From Bin80 sp026709335 (GTDB taxonomy: Bacteria; Bacteroidota; Rhodothermia; Rhodothermales; Bin80): DNA of 64,000 nt. The stretch lies in the NCBI GenBank assembly GCA_965200825.1, contig OZ241385.1, forward strand, positions 2,790,001 through 2,854,000, written 5' to 3'. Below the pieces are notes generated by a model. It made no database searches, was not told where the DNA came from, and worked only from the letters and a program-made list of their open reading frames with translations. A program made the position numbers and the translations under genes. This document shows, one piece after another, positions 8,530-16,169 of this stretch (positions within the stretch are counted from its first letter, which is position 1; each line of letters opens with the position of its first letter).

Positions 8530-9789
8530 CTACAGTTTTCGCCCGGCAAGCTTGGATGACTGGGAGTCAAGGCTAGGCAGGATATGTCCCATACGATCTC
8601 GCTTCGTACGCAGATAAGCTGCATTTTCCTGGTTGGCTGGAACCTCAATAGGGATACTCTCAATGATTTCCAATCCGTATCCGTCCAGGCCAACGCGCTT
8701 GGTCGGGTTGTTCGTCATTAATCTCAGTTTGCGTATTCCCAGGTCACGAAGGATCTGACAGCCAATGCCGTAGTCCCGGTGATCCACGTCAAACCCAAGG
8801 GCCAGGTTGGCCTCAACTGTGTCAAGTCCTTCCTGGTCCTGTAATTGATAGGCTCGCAGCTTATTCAACAAGCCAATTCCTCGTCCTTCCTGCTTCATGT
8901 ACAGCACGACGCCTTTTCCCTCAACGGCAACCCGTCGCATTGCTGTATGCAACTGATCTCCGCAGTCACATCGAAGGGATGCAAACAGATCCCCGGTCAC
9001 ACACTGAGAGTGGACACGGGTTAATATAGGCTCGTCTGATGTCCAGGAACCCATACACAGAGCCAGGTGAACATCTCCGTTGGATGCATCTTCGTAGGCA
9101 GTCAGATTAAATGTACCATATTGGGTCGGAAGTCGTACAGATGCCACACGCTTGATGAGAGAGATTTGTGCCATACGGTAGGCAACCAGAGCACTGATGG
9201 TAATGATTTTCATTTCATGCTCCCGTGCAATCCTTAAAAGCTCGGGAGTTCGTGCCATCGTACCATCCACATTCATGATCTCGACGAGCACTCCGACAGG
9301 AGGCAAGCCAGCCAGCTGGACAAGATCAACGGTTGCTTCCGTATGTCCGGTTCGCCTCAGCACTCCCCCCTCGCGGGCAATGAGTGGAAATACATGGCCC
9401 GGCCTGGCAAAGTCATTTGCCCGGGATGTGTGATCTGCGAGTGCCCGAATGGTTGCGGCGCGGTCAGCTGTGCTGATTCCCGTAGAAGTTCCATGACTAT
9501 AATCGACAGATACTGTAAAAGGGGTGCTGTAAAGACTTGTATTCTCCTCAACCATCAGGTTCAATTCAAGCGATGCAGCGCGCTCTGCGGTCATCGGAGT
9601 GCAGATCAACCCGCGGCCTTCACGGGCCATGAAATTCACCAGATCCGGTGTGATCGTTGTCGCCGCTCCTACAAAGTCGCCCTCGTTCTCGCGGTCCTCG
9701 TCATCCACGACAATTATCAGGCGGCCACCGCGAATCTCCTTAATGGCAGACTCAATTGAGTCAAATGCGTCTGTACCTGGAGTATCCAT
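8530..9789 (-). CDS. ribBA: Bifunctional 3,4-dihydroxy-2-butanone-4-phosphate synthase / GTP cyclohydrolase II
   Basis: A 419-residue fusion supplying both precursors of riboflavin. The N-terminal RibB domain (to about residue 210) has VVDDEDRENEGDFV, YSHGTSTGIS and RRTGHTEATVDL. The C-terminal RibA domain has the zinc-binding GDLFASLRCDCGDQL, then VLYMKQEGRGIGLLNKLRAY and MTNNPTKRVGL. Both active sites look intact, so both activities are expected. The gene is separated by only 10 bases from yajC upstream, and the two probably share a transcript. No riboflavin-type riboswitch is visible near the start. Confidence 0.95.
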   Translation of the reverse strand: MDTPGTDAFDSIESAIKEIRGGRLIIVVDDEDRENEGDFVGAATTITPDLVNFMAREGRGLICTPMTAERAASLELNLMVEENTSLYSTPFTVSVDYSHGTSTGISTADRAATIRALADHTSRANDFARPGHVFPLIAREGGVLRRTGHTEATVDLVQLAGLPPVGVLVEIMNVDGTMARTPELLRIAREHEMKIITISALVAYRMAQISLIKRVASVRLPTQYGTFNLTAYEDASNGDVHLALCMGSWTSDEPILTRVHSQCVTGDLFASLRCDCGDQLHTAMRRVAVEGKGVVLYMKQEGRGIGLLNKLRAYQLQDQEGLDTVEANLALGFDVDHRDYGIGCQILRDLGIRKLRLMTNNPTKRVGLDGYGLEIIESIPIEVPANQENAAYLRTKRDRMGHILPSLDSQSSKLAGRKL

Positions 9790-9799
9790 TCAGGTATAC

Positions 9800-10114
9800 T
9801 TACTCTTTGACGCTGGCGATGGATTGTTTTTCAATACGAAGTTTGACTCCTCCATCGACATCCAGCAAGACGCTGGTCGCACCGTCTTCCACTTGATGAA
9901 CCTTTCCGTGAATTCCGCCAGCTGTGACCACTCGGTCTCCCTTCCTGATCGCCTCAATCATTGCCTTGCGTTTTTTCTCACGCTTTTGCTGAGGTCGGAT
10001 GATAAGAAAGTAGAATACTACGAAGATGAGAATGAGCGGCAAAAAAAAGCCGAGCCCTCCAAGGCCTGAGGGGCCTGGAGCATTCTGAAGTAAATAAATA
10101 AAATACCAGTCCAT
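9800..10114 (-). CDS. yajC: Preprotein translocase accessory subunit YajC
   Basis: A 104-residue single-pass inner-membrane protein that associates with SecDF at the Sec translocon. A membrane helix at about residues 18-40 (LPLILIFVVFYFLIIRPQQKR) is followed by a basic stretch and a small cytoplasmic domain, with the family motif IRKGDRVVTAGGIHGKV. The length and layout match the family. It lies downstream of the SRP RNA gene on the same strand, so two protein-targeting components are adjacent. Confidence 0.93.
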   Translation of the reverse strand: MDWYFIYLLQNAPGPSGLGGLGFFLPLILIFVVFYFLIIRPQQKREKKRKAMIEAIRKGDRVVTAGGIHGKVHQVEDGATSVLLDVDGGVKLRIEKQSIASVKE

Positions 10115-10147
10115 GGATAAATGAGATAAAGGATTGCTAAAACAAAG

Positions 10148-10248
10148 AAGGGTAAGCTGACCGCATCGCGTCGCTTCGACCTCCTACCGCTGCTGCCTTC
10201 CGGCCCTGACGGGGTTCAGAGGGAGCTGACCGTACGGGACTCACCCTT
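10148..10248 (-). ncRNA. ffs: Bacterial signal recognition particle RNA (4.5S type)
   Basis: On the minus strand the RNA contains the conserved SRP domain IV: the asymmetric bulge and GGAA tetraloop (loop at 10198-10201) in GGGCCGGAAGGCAGC, followed by AGCGGTAGGAGG. The ends pair with each other (10240-10248 with 10148-10156), closing a hairpin of about 100 nt, as in the small bacterial SRP RNA. No Alu domain is present. It lies between priA and yajC, all on the same strand. The ends are placed from the pairing and may be off by a few bases. Confidence 0.9.
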
Positions 10249-10289
10249 CAGGCACTGTCTACCCTTCGAGGTCAGGACGGTTCCTTAAT

Positions 10290-12758
10290 TCAAATTTGTT
10301 CAAGTCCGTCAATATTTACAGAGACATGAATATCACGCCCGGTTGAAGGGGAAATTTTGAGAATTGTACGTAGATGCTGTTGTAGATCAAAATACGTTTT
10401 CGGTGCCTTGATGATCAGGAAGTATCGATATTGATGCTCCACACGCTCAATATAAGTCTGCTCAGGCCCCAATACCGTAACGGTGGAAGGTAGTTGATCC
10501 AATAGCAGGCTTCTCCAGTCATATGCGAGTTTTTGGACAGCAGGCTTCGGAGCGCCCCGTATCTGGATTCCGGCAATACGCCCGAATGGAGGGTAGAGAA
10601 GGTTTTGTCGATCCTGCATCATACGTTGAGCATACCCATTGAAATCATGCGCTTGCAGGAAGGAAAAGATTGGATGAAATGGGCGCTTGGTTTGCAATAA
10701 TACCTCTCCGGGAAGATCCGCTCGTCCAGCGCGCCCGGCCACCTGCATGAGAAGCTGAAAGGTTCTCTCCTCACTCCGAAAGTCGGGTAGTCGAAGCCCC
10801 AAATCACAGTTGATCACTCCCACCAGCGTGACGCGACCGAAGTCAAGGCCCTTGGCAACCATCTGAGTTCCAATCAAAATATCTGCTTTTCCGTCTGCGA
10901 ACGCACTCAGAATTTCATGATGTGCATCTTTGGTTCGTGTACTGTCACGGTCCATTCGAAGAATTTTGGCCGTCCTGAACAACTCCCCGAGTTCTTCTGC
11001 GACACGCTGAGTTCCAGCCCCGATCGGAGCAAATGCTGATGCACCACATTTAGGGCAGCTAACAAGGACCGGGCTTGAATAGCCACAATAATGACACCGT
11101 AATCGCTGGTCGCCTTGGTGGTAGGTCATCGAAACACTGCAGGCGACGCATTGCGGTACAAAACCACAGTTCTGGCATTCAAGAATTGGCGCGTAACCAC
11201 GACGATTCTGAAGGAGAATGACCTGCTCGTTCCGATTGAGTCGTTTTTTGATCGCTTGGATCAGAGGTTCAGACAAAGGACCGTCAAGTCCATTTTCTTC
11301 ACGTTCGTGGCAAAGGTCAATGATTTGAATGGAGGGAAGTGTGACGGCCGAGCGCCCCTTGGCAGGGGCACGATCCGGCATGGACAAAAGGGTGTATTTG
11401 CCTTGGTTGGCATTGACCAGCGTTTCAAGTGATAAGGTAGCAGATCCGAGGACACAGACACACTCAGCTTTCATTGCACGCATGACGGCAACATCACGGG
11501 CATGGTAGCGAGGGGCCATCTCTCCCTGTTTATAGGAACTGTCATGCTCTTCATCAACGATAATCAACCCAAGATTTTTTACAGGAGCCAAGACAGCAGA
11601 TCTCGGTCCGATGACCACGCGATAACGGCCTGCTCGAATGAGCTGCCAGACATCGTGGCGCTCTCCTTTTGCCATACGGGAGTGAAGTACAGCTACGGTA
11701 TTACCAAAGCGGCTCCGAAAACGGTGGACCGTTTGCGGGGTAAGAGAGATCTCCGGTACAAGTACAATGGCCGTCTTGTTGAGGGAGAAAACCGTTTCCA
11801 GAGAGGATAAATAGACCTCGGTTTTGCCGCTTCCGGTTACGCCGTGAAGTGCAAATGTCTGGAAGGTTTCGGTATTCACCGCATCTCTGATCGCCTTCAC
11901 CGCTTCGGCCTGATATGGATGAAATTCAGGTGCCGTGCTGGTGGGAAGGTCTTTGGATTTCATCCACTCAGGGATCCTGTAGACATTCTTTTGAACGATC
12001 GAAAAAATTCCCCGCTTTTCCAGGGATTTGAAAGTTTGCAGGTTCGCATCACAGGCCTTCCGAATCTCTTTCAGCGAAGGTTCGCTCTCTCCGGAATCCA
12101 GAGAATTGATCAACTCTTTGATCAGTTCTTTCTGTTTAACTCCGCGAAATTGAGGGATCAGGTCACGCAAGGATGCACTGGTCTTGAATGCGGGTTTAAA
12201 GGAGAGAAATTTTCCGGTCATGGTGCCGACGGTTGGATCTTGCAGCTCGATGATCCGCCGTAGAGCCCCCTGTGACTCCGCTTTTGTAATCTCCTGCTCC
12301 GGGATCCGAAGCCCAATACGTTTCAGCCTGGCAGGTGTAGTTTTTCGGTGTTTGATCAGGTGCACCTGCAGCTCGGGAGAAATCCCTCTCCAGTCCGCAG
12401 CGGATTCAGAAGCCAGATAATAGACGATCCGCTCTTTGGTCTGAATTCCCGCTGGCAGTGCCGCATTGAGAGCTTCTCCCCACGAGCACACATAATATTG
12501 CGAGATCCAGCGGGTCAGTCGAAGGATTTCAGAATTGATTAGAGGCTCGCCGCTCACAGCCGCCCGCACGGTTCTGAGTTGAACACCTTCACGAACCTTC
12601 ACATCCAGTTCAGTGACAATGCCTGTATAGGTACGCTTTCGTACTGGAACCAGAACCAGGGATCCAACCCCAACAGATCCATCTAGCTCGCCAGGCAGCT
12701 CATAGGAATACAACTTGTCCACGGGGATCGGAAGAGCAACACTAATCGCGCGCGACAT
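10290..12758 (-). CDS. priA: Primosomal protein N' (replication-restart helicase PriA)
   Basis: An 822-residue 3'-to-5' DNA helicase that recognises stalled forks and reloads the replisome. The N-terminal 3'-end-binding domain includes YSYELP and VLVPVRKRTYTGIV. The helicase core has Walker A GVTGSGKTEVYL, the DEEH box in IIVDEEHDSSYKQ, and LLQNRRGYAPIL. The zinc site is formed by Cys pairs in CQNCGFVPQCVACS and LRCHYCGY, then CPKCGA. GTQRVAEEL and QMVAKGLDF follow. The length is slightly above the E. coli protein (732). It begins 10 bases after the upstream GNAT gene and is probably co-transcribed with it. Confidence 0.95.
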   Translation of the reverse strand: MSRAISVALPIPVDKLYSYELPGELDGSVGVGSLVLVPVRKRTYTGIVTELDVKVREGVQLRTVRAAVSGEPLINSEILRLTRWISQYYVCSWGEALNAALPAGIQTKERIVYYLASESAADWRGISPELQVHLIKHRKTTPARLKRIGLRIPEQEITKAESQGALRRIIELQDPTVGTMTGKFLSFKPAFKTSASLRDLIPQFRGVKQKELIKELINSLDSGESEPSLKEIRKACDANLQTFKSLEKRGIFSIVQKNVYRIPEWMKSKDLPTSTAPEFHPYQAEAVKAIRDAVNTETFQTFALHGVTGSGKTEVYLSSLETVFSLNKTAIVLVPEISLTPQTVHRFRSRFGNTVAVLHSRMAKGERHDVWQLIRAGRYRVVIGPRSAVLAPVKNLGLIIVDEEHDSSYKQGEMAPRYHARDVAVMRAMKAECVCVLGSATLSLETLVNANQGKYTLLSMPDRAPAKGRSAVTLPSIQIIDLCHEREENGLDGPLSEPLIQAIKKRLNRNEQVILLQNRRGYAPILECQNCGFVPQCVACSVSMTYHQGDQRLRCHYCGYSSPVLVSCPKCGASAFAPIGAGTQRVAEELGELFRTAKILRMDRDSTRTKDAHHEILSAFADGKADILIGTQMVAKGLDFGRVTLVGVINCDLGLRLPDFRSEERTFQLLMQVAGRAGRADLPGEVLLQTKRPFHPIFSFLQAHDFNGYAQRMMQDRQNLLYPPFGRIAGIQIRGAPKPAVQKLAYDWRSLLLDQLPSTVTVLGPEQTYIERVEHQYRYFLIIKAPKTYFDLQQHLRTILKISPSTGRDIHVSVNIDGLEQI

Positions 12759-12767
12759 ATCCCGGCG

Positions 12768-13358
12768 CTATTCTGGGGAAGCTTCTGGATCGTAGAGCAT
12801 TCCTGTGCAAAGACACATGTTACGCTTCATCCGCTGGAGAATGTCATAGTTGGGACAGCTTTGGCATCCCTGCCAGAACTCATCGTCATCGGTGAGTTCG
12901 CTGAAGGTGACCGGTTTGTATCCCAGATCCGAGTTAATTTTCATTACCGCAAGACTGGTTGTAATTCCAAAAAGTTTGGCTTCGGGGTAGAGTTCTCTTG
13001 AAAGTTCAAAGGCTCGACGTTTGATCCGTCTTGCAAGTCCCTGTCTCCGAAAATCAGGAGAGATGATTAGGCCAGAATTGACGGCATATTTTCCATGATC
13101 CCATGTCTCAATATAGCAGAAGCCTGCTACCTGGTTATCTATACCAAGGGCAATGACTGCTTTTCCTTCGCTCATTTTCGTACGAATATATGCGGGATCA
13201 CGTTCGGCAATCCCGGTTCCCCGCTGTGCAGCAGCCGTTTTGATCAGATCACAGATTTCTTCTGCGAATCGAAAATGACCGGGGGTAGCGATGGTGATTT
13301 CGACAGGTTTCGAAGCCTCCAAAACCGGGAGCGTTACTATTAGAGTATCAATCAGCAC
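12768..13358 (-). CDS. GNAT-family N-acetyltransferase with C-terminal Cys cluster
   Basis: A 196-residue acetyltransferase of unknown substrate. The GNAT core includes VIALGIDNQVAGFCYIETW and the acetyl-CoA loop ISPDFRRQGLARRIKRRAF. After the core come four Cys residues arranged as CQSCPNY followed about 13 residues later by CLC, which could bind zinc or an iron-sulfur cluster. I know of GNAT proteins in Bacteroidota with similar tails but cannot assign a reaction. It lies directly upstream of priA on the same strand. Confidence 0.75.
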   Translation of the reverse strand: MLIDTLIVTLPVLEASKPVEITIATPGHFRFAEEICDLIKTAAAQRGTGIAERDPAYIRTKMSEGKAVIALGIDNQVAGFCYIETWDHGKYAVNSGLIISPDFRRQGLARRIKRRAFELSRELYPEAKLFGITTSLAVMKINSDLGYKPVTFSELTDDDEFWQGCQSCPNYDILQRMKRNMCLCTGMLYDPEASPE

Positions 13359-13464
13359 AACAAGTATAAAAGAATGAACTGATCGTGTAAGCTCAAAACC
13401 TAAACCTGTTCCATGAACGTACAGGTAAGGGAGCGCGTTGACACGCCAATCTTGTCTGTGAAAA

Positions 13465-13632
13465 ATGGAAGAATGCCCGTCCTGTGCTTTGGAAGTTGAG
13501 CGTAGATTGAGGGAATGCCCGTACTGCGGCTATGAGTTTCCAAGGCAAACCCGAAGCCGAGTTCTCATGGCCTGGGTTATGGCACTGCTTTTGCTCTGGC
13601 CTGTGTTTGAACTGATAAAACTGATATTCTAA
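13465..13632 (+). CDS. Zinc-ribbon microprotein with one membrane helix (55 aa)
   Basis: A very short gene, ATG at 13465 to TAA at 13630-13632. The protein starts MEECPSCALEVERRLRECPY, giving two CxxC pairs (CPSC and CPYC) of a zinc ribbon. After a short basic linker comes a single helix, LMAWVMALLLLWPVFELIK. The last base of its stop codon is the first base of the next start (TAATG), so translation is coupled to the ROX gene. It looks real because the CxxC pairs, helix and overlap agree. Its function is unknown. Confidence 0.7.
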   Translation: MEECPSCALEVERRLRECPYCGYEFPRQTRSRVLMAWVMALLLLWPVFELIKLIF

Positions 13633-14804
13633 TGAGATTTCCATTCTCGAATCAGTTACCGTTGGAAACCTTCGCATCCGAGTACTGGGAAAAACGCCCA
13701 TTGATTCTTCCGAAAGCCTTCAGAGAATTTGACTTTCCAATCCGTCGGAGCGACCTCTTTGATTTGGCATGTAACTCCGAGTTTGATTCTCGTCTGATCC
13801 GCGAAGATGTAGAATTTAATTCATGGGAGCTTTACGAAGGTCCATTTGACAGCAAGGAACTGGATGACTTGTTGGAGCTTTCTCATTGGACGTTGTTGAT
13901 ACAGAATACTGAGTGGATGTTTGACTCGATGCATGAACTGCTCGAGCAATTTCGATTCATCCCGAACTGGCGGCTCGATGATGTGCAGCTTAGTTTCGCA
14001 ACTGCGCAGGGGAGCGCCGGACCACATGTGGACAGCTACGATGTATTTCTTGTTCAGATCAGTGGAGAGAAAAACTGGAAAATTGAATCCAGCCCAATCG
14101 TGGAGGATCGGGCAATGATGGAGGATCAGGAAATCCAGGTTCTGGAAGAGTTTCATCCTGATCAGGAATACATTGTAAAACCTGGAGATGTTCTGTATCT
14201 CCCACCTAATATTCCGCATTGGGGGATTGCAAAGGGGGAATGCATCACAGCAAGTATTGGGTTTAAGGTGCCCGAGGGAAGGATATTTGGTGCTACTTTT
14301 TTACAGATGGCAAATCGACTGAAATGGAAGCCCGAAGGAGCCAAGCCTCTGGACGAATCCGAGATGGTGGATCCCGGCCGAATCGGCGATGCACAGCTTG
14401 ACTGGTTTCAGAGTGAATTGCGATTACTCACGGAGGATCGCAACTATCTTGAACGGATTTTTTGTAAGGCAATCACAGAACCCGTTCGAGAACGATGGCC
14501 TGTGGGAATCTATCCTGTCCCCTCTCCAGATGAAATCCGGATTCAACTTCGGAAAGGGGGCAATCTGCGGCGACTGACACCGGGATGCATGGTCTATCGA
14601 GAAATTGATGACAAGATTCATGTCTATGTTTTTGGAGTCGAAACATCGCTTAAAAGCGATCTCAAACCATTTGCACAGTTGTTAACCGGATCAAAAATCC
14701 TTAATTTTGAGTCCCTGAAGCCCTATCTTGGAGTTCAGGATGTAGTTAAGCTCCTACAGATGATGATTGAAATTGGGGCATTGATTGAATCTGAATCAGA
14801 GTGA
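13632..14804 (+). CDS. roxA: ROX-family JmjC/cupin 2-oxoglutarate oxygenase (ribosomal protein L16 arginine hydroxylase, YcfD/RoxA-like)
   Basis: A 390-residue Fe(II)/2-oxoglutarate dioxygenase. The iron triad can be placed: His132 and Asp134 in GPHVDSYDVFLVQ and His196 in LPPNIPHWG. The segment after the HxD (QISGEKNWKIE) and the strand PGDVLYLPP match E. coli YcfD, which hydroxylates an Arg of ribosomal protein L16. The C-terminal dimerisation and winged-helix-like part is present, and the overall length is close to YcfD (373). Its start overlaps the zinc-ribbon microprotein stop, and its end overlaps the Nudix gene start. The exact substrate here is inferred from family. Confidence 0.82.
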   Translation: MRFPFSNQLPLETFASEYWEKRPLILPKAFREFDFPIRRSDLFDLACNSEFDSRLIREDVEFNSWELYEGPFDSKELDDLLELSHWTLLIQNTEWMFDSMHELLEQFRFIPNWRLDDVQLSFATAQGSAGPHVDSYDVFLVQISGEKNWKIESSPIVEDRAMMEDQEIQVLEEFHPDQEYIVKPGDVLYLPPNIPHWGIAKGECITASIGFKVPEGRIFGATFLQMANRLKWKPEGAKPLDESEMVDPGRIGDAQLDWFQSELRLLTEDRNYLERIFCKAITEPVRERWPVGIYPVPSPDEIRIQLRKGGNLRRLTPGCMVYREIDDKIHVYVFGVETSLKSDLKPFAQLLTGSKILNFESLKPYLGVQDVVKLLQMMIEIGALIESESE

Positions 14805-15367
14805 GCATGGGGAATCCATGGATATGTAAAGAGAGTCGGGATTGTGGAGATTACAAAATTTTCAAGGTCCGGCAGGATACCTGCGAATCTCCAAGAACCG
14901 GCTTGGACCATAACTTTTTTGTTCTTGAAACAACGGATTGGACCACAGTCGTTCCCGTAACCCCGGAGGGAAAACTGGTTTGTATTCAACAGTGGCGGCC
15001 CGGAACAGCAGCCATTGAGTTGGAATTACCGGGTGGAGTCATTGATCCAGACGAAACCCCCAAGGAAGCTGCAGCACGTGAATTGCGCGAAGAGACCGGT
15101 TATATTGCCGATGACCTTGTCCCATTGGGGACTATGTCTCCAAATCCTGCAATCCTGACGAATCGGTGCCATTTTTTTCTGGCAAAAGATGTGACTCCCA
15201 CCGGTGAGCGGGAACTGGATGCTGCTGAGGATATTGACTCAGTTCTGATCGATCCATCCAGAATTCCGGACTTGGTCACTGCTGGAACGCTTCGGCACGG
15301 GATAATTATCGCTGCTCTCTATCATTACGAATTGTATCTGCGAAGTGTACGAAGAATCAAACAATAA
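14801..15367 (+). CDS. Nudix hydrolase (ADP-ribose pyrophosphatase-like)
   Basis: A 188-residue Nudix enzyme. The box GGVIDPDETPKEAAARELRE followed by ETGY matches GX5EX7REUXEEXGU, with the catalytic Glu residues present. The upstream pattern, with CIQQWRPGTAAIELELPGG preceding the box, is typical of ADP-sugar pyrophosphatases. The frame opens with a GTG at 14801 overlapping the ROX stop by four bases; the ATG at 14807 is an equally good start. The downstream channel gene overlaps its end by 23 bases. The substrate cannot be fixed from sequence alone. Confidence 0.85.
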   Translation: MSMGNPWICKESRDCGDYKIFKVRQDTCESPRTGLDHNFFVLETTDWTTVVPVTPEGKLVCIQQWRPGTAAIELELPGGVIDPDETPKEAAARELREETGYIADDLVPLGTMSPNPAILTNRCHFFLAKDVTPTGERELDAAEDIDSVLIDPSRIPDLVTAGTLRHGIIIAALYHYELYLRSVRRIKQ

Positions 15368-16169
15368 CCCTCCTTCATGGGGAGCACGTCGGGGATTCCT
15401 GAATCGGATCCTGTTTGAATCCACCACACCTCTGGGACGTGGAAGTGATATCGTTCTTTTTCTCCTGATTGTAGCCAGTGTAGTTGCGGTTATGCTTGAG
15501 AGTATTGACCGGATCAGGATGCAACATCAGACGTTGTTGATCGCCCTTGAATGGGGATTCACGGTCATCTTTACCGTTGAGTATATCCTGCGTCTGTATT
15601 GTTCCCGTGATCACGCGGGGTATGCCCGAAGTTTTTTTGGGGTGGTCGATTTGGTTGCAGTGATTCCAACGTATCTGAGTTTGGTGATCCCGGGGGCACA
15701 GGCTTTAATCGTCATTCGGATCCTGCGTTTACTTCGTGTGTTTCGGGTTCTGAAATTGGTTCAGTATAGCAGAGCGGGGATTCATCTTCTCTATCTTCTT
15801 CGGGAAAGTTGGCAACGTATATGGGTGTTCGTACTGGCGCTATCTCTTCTGGTAACGATGCTGGGATCCATGATTTATCTCATTGAAGGGCCCGAGAATG
15901 GATTCGAGAGTATTCCTCTGAGTATGTACTGGGCTGTGGTCACACTTACGACCGTTGGATATGGAGATATATCTCCTCAGACTCCCATAGGGAAATTCAT
16001 GGCTGCAATGGTTATGGTGATTGGGTATGCGATTATCGTGATGTCTATCAGCCTTTCTTCAGATCGGAATTTTAAAAGGAGTACTCCATGCATTCGTTGC
16101 AGGGAGACCAGACTGGAGAAAGGAGCAGCTTTTTGCAAGCACTGCGGGCATAAATTCCACCAACACTAA
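15345..16169 (+). CDS. Voltage-gated potassium-channel-like protein with C-terminal zinc ribbon
   Basis: A 274-residue ion channel subunit. Hydrophobic segments S1-S6 span about residues 36-240. The S4 sensor reads VIRILRLLRVFRVLKL, with Arg every third position, and the pore loop has the K+ filter TTVGYGD. A short cytoplasmic tail carries two Cys pairs (CIRCRE and CKHCGH), a zinc ribbon not usual in KvAP/Kch-type channels. It starts with GTG inside the end of the Nudix gene and converges with lysC-lysA, overlapping it by four bases. Confidence 0.85.
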   Translation: MYEESNNNPPSWGARRGFLNRILFESTTPLGRGSDIVLFLLIVASVVAVMLESIDRIRMQHQTLLIALEWGFTVIFTVEYILRLYCSRDHAGYARSFFGVVDLVAVIPTYLSLVIPGAQALIVIRILRLLRVFRVLKLVQYSRAGIHLLYLLRESWQRIWVFVLALSLLVTMLGSMIYLIEGPENGFESIPLSMYWAVVTLTTVGYGDISPQTPIGKFMAAMVMVIGYAIIVMSISLSSDRNFKRSTPCIRCRETRLEKGAAFCKHCGHKFHQH

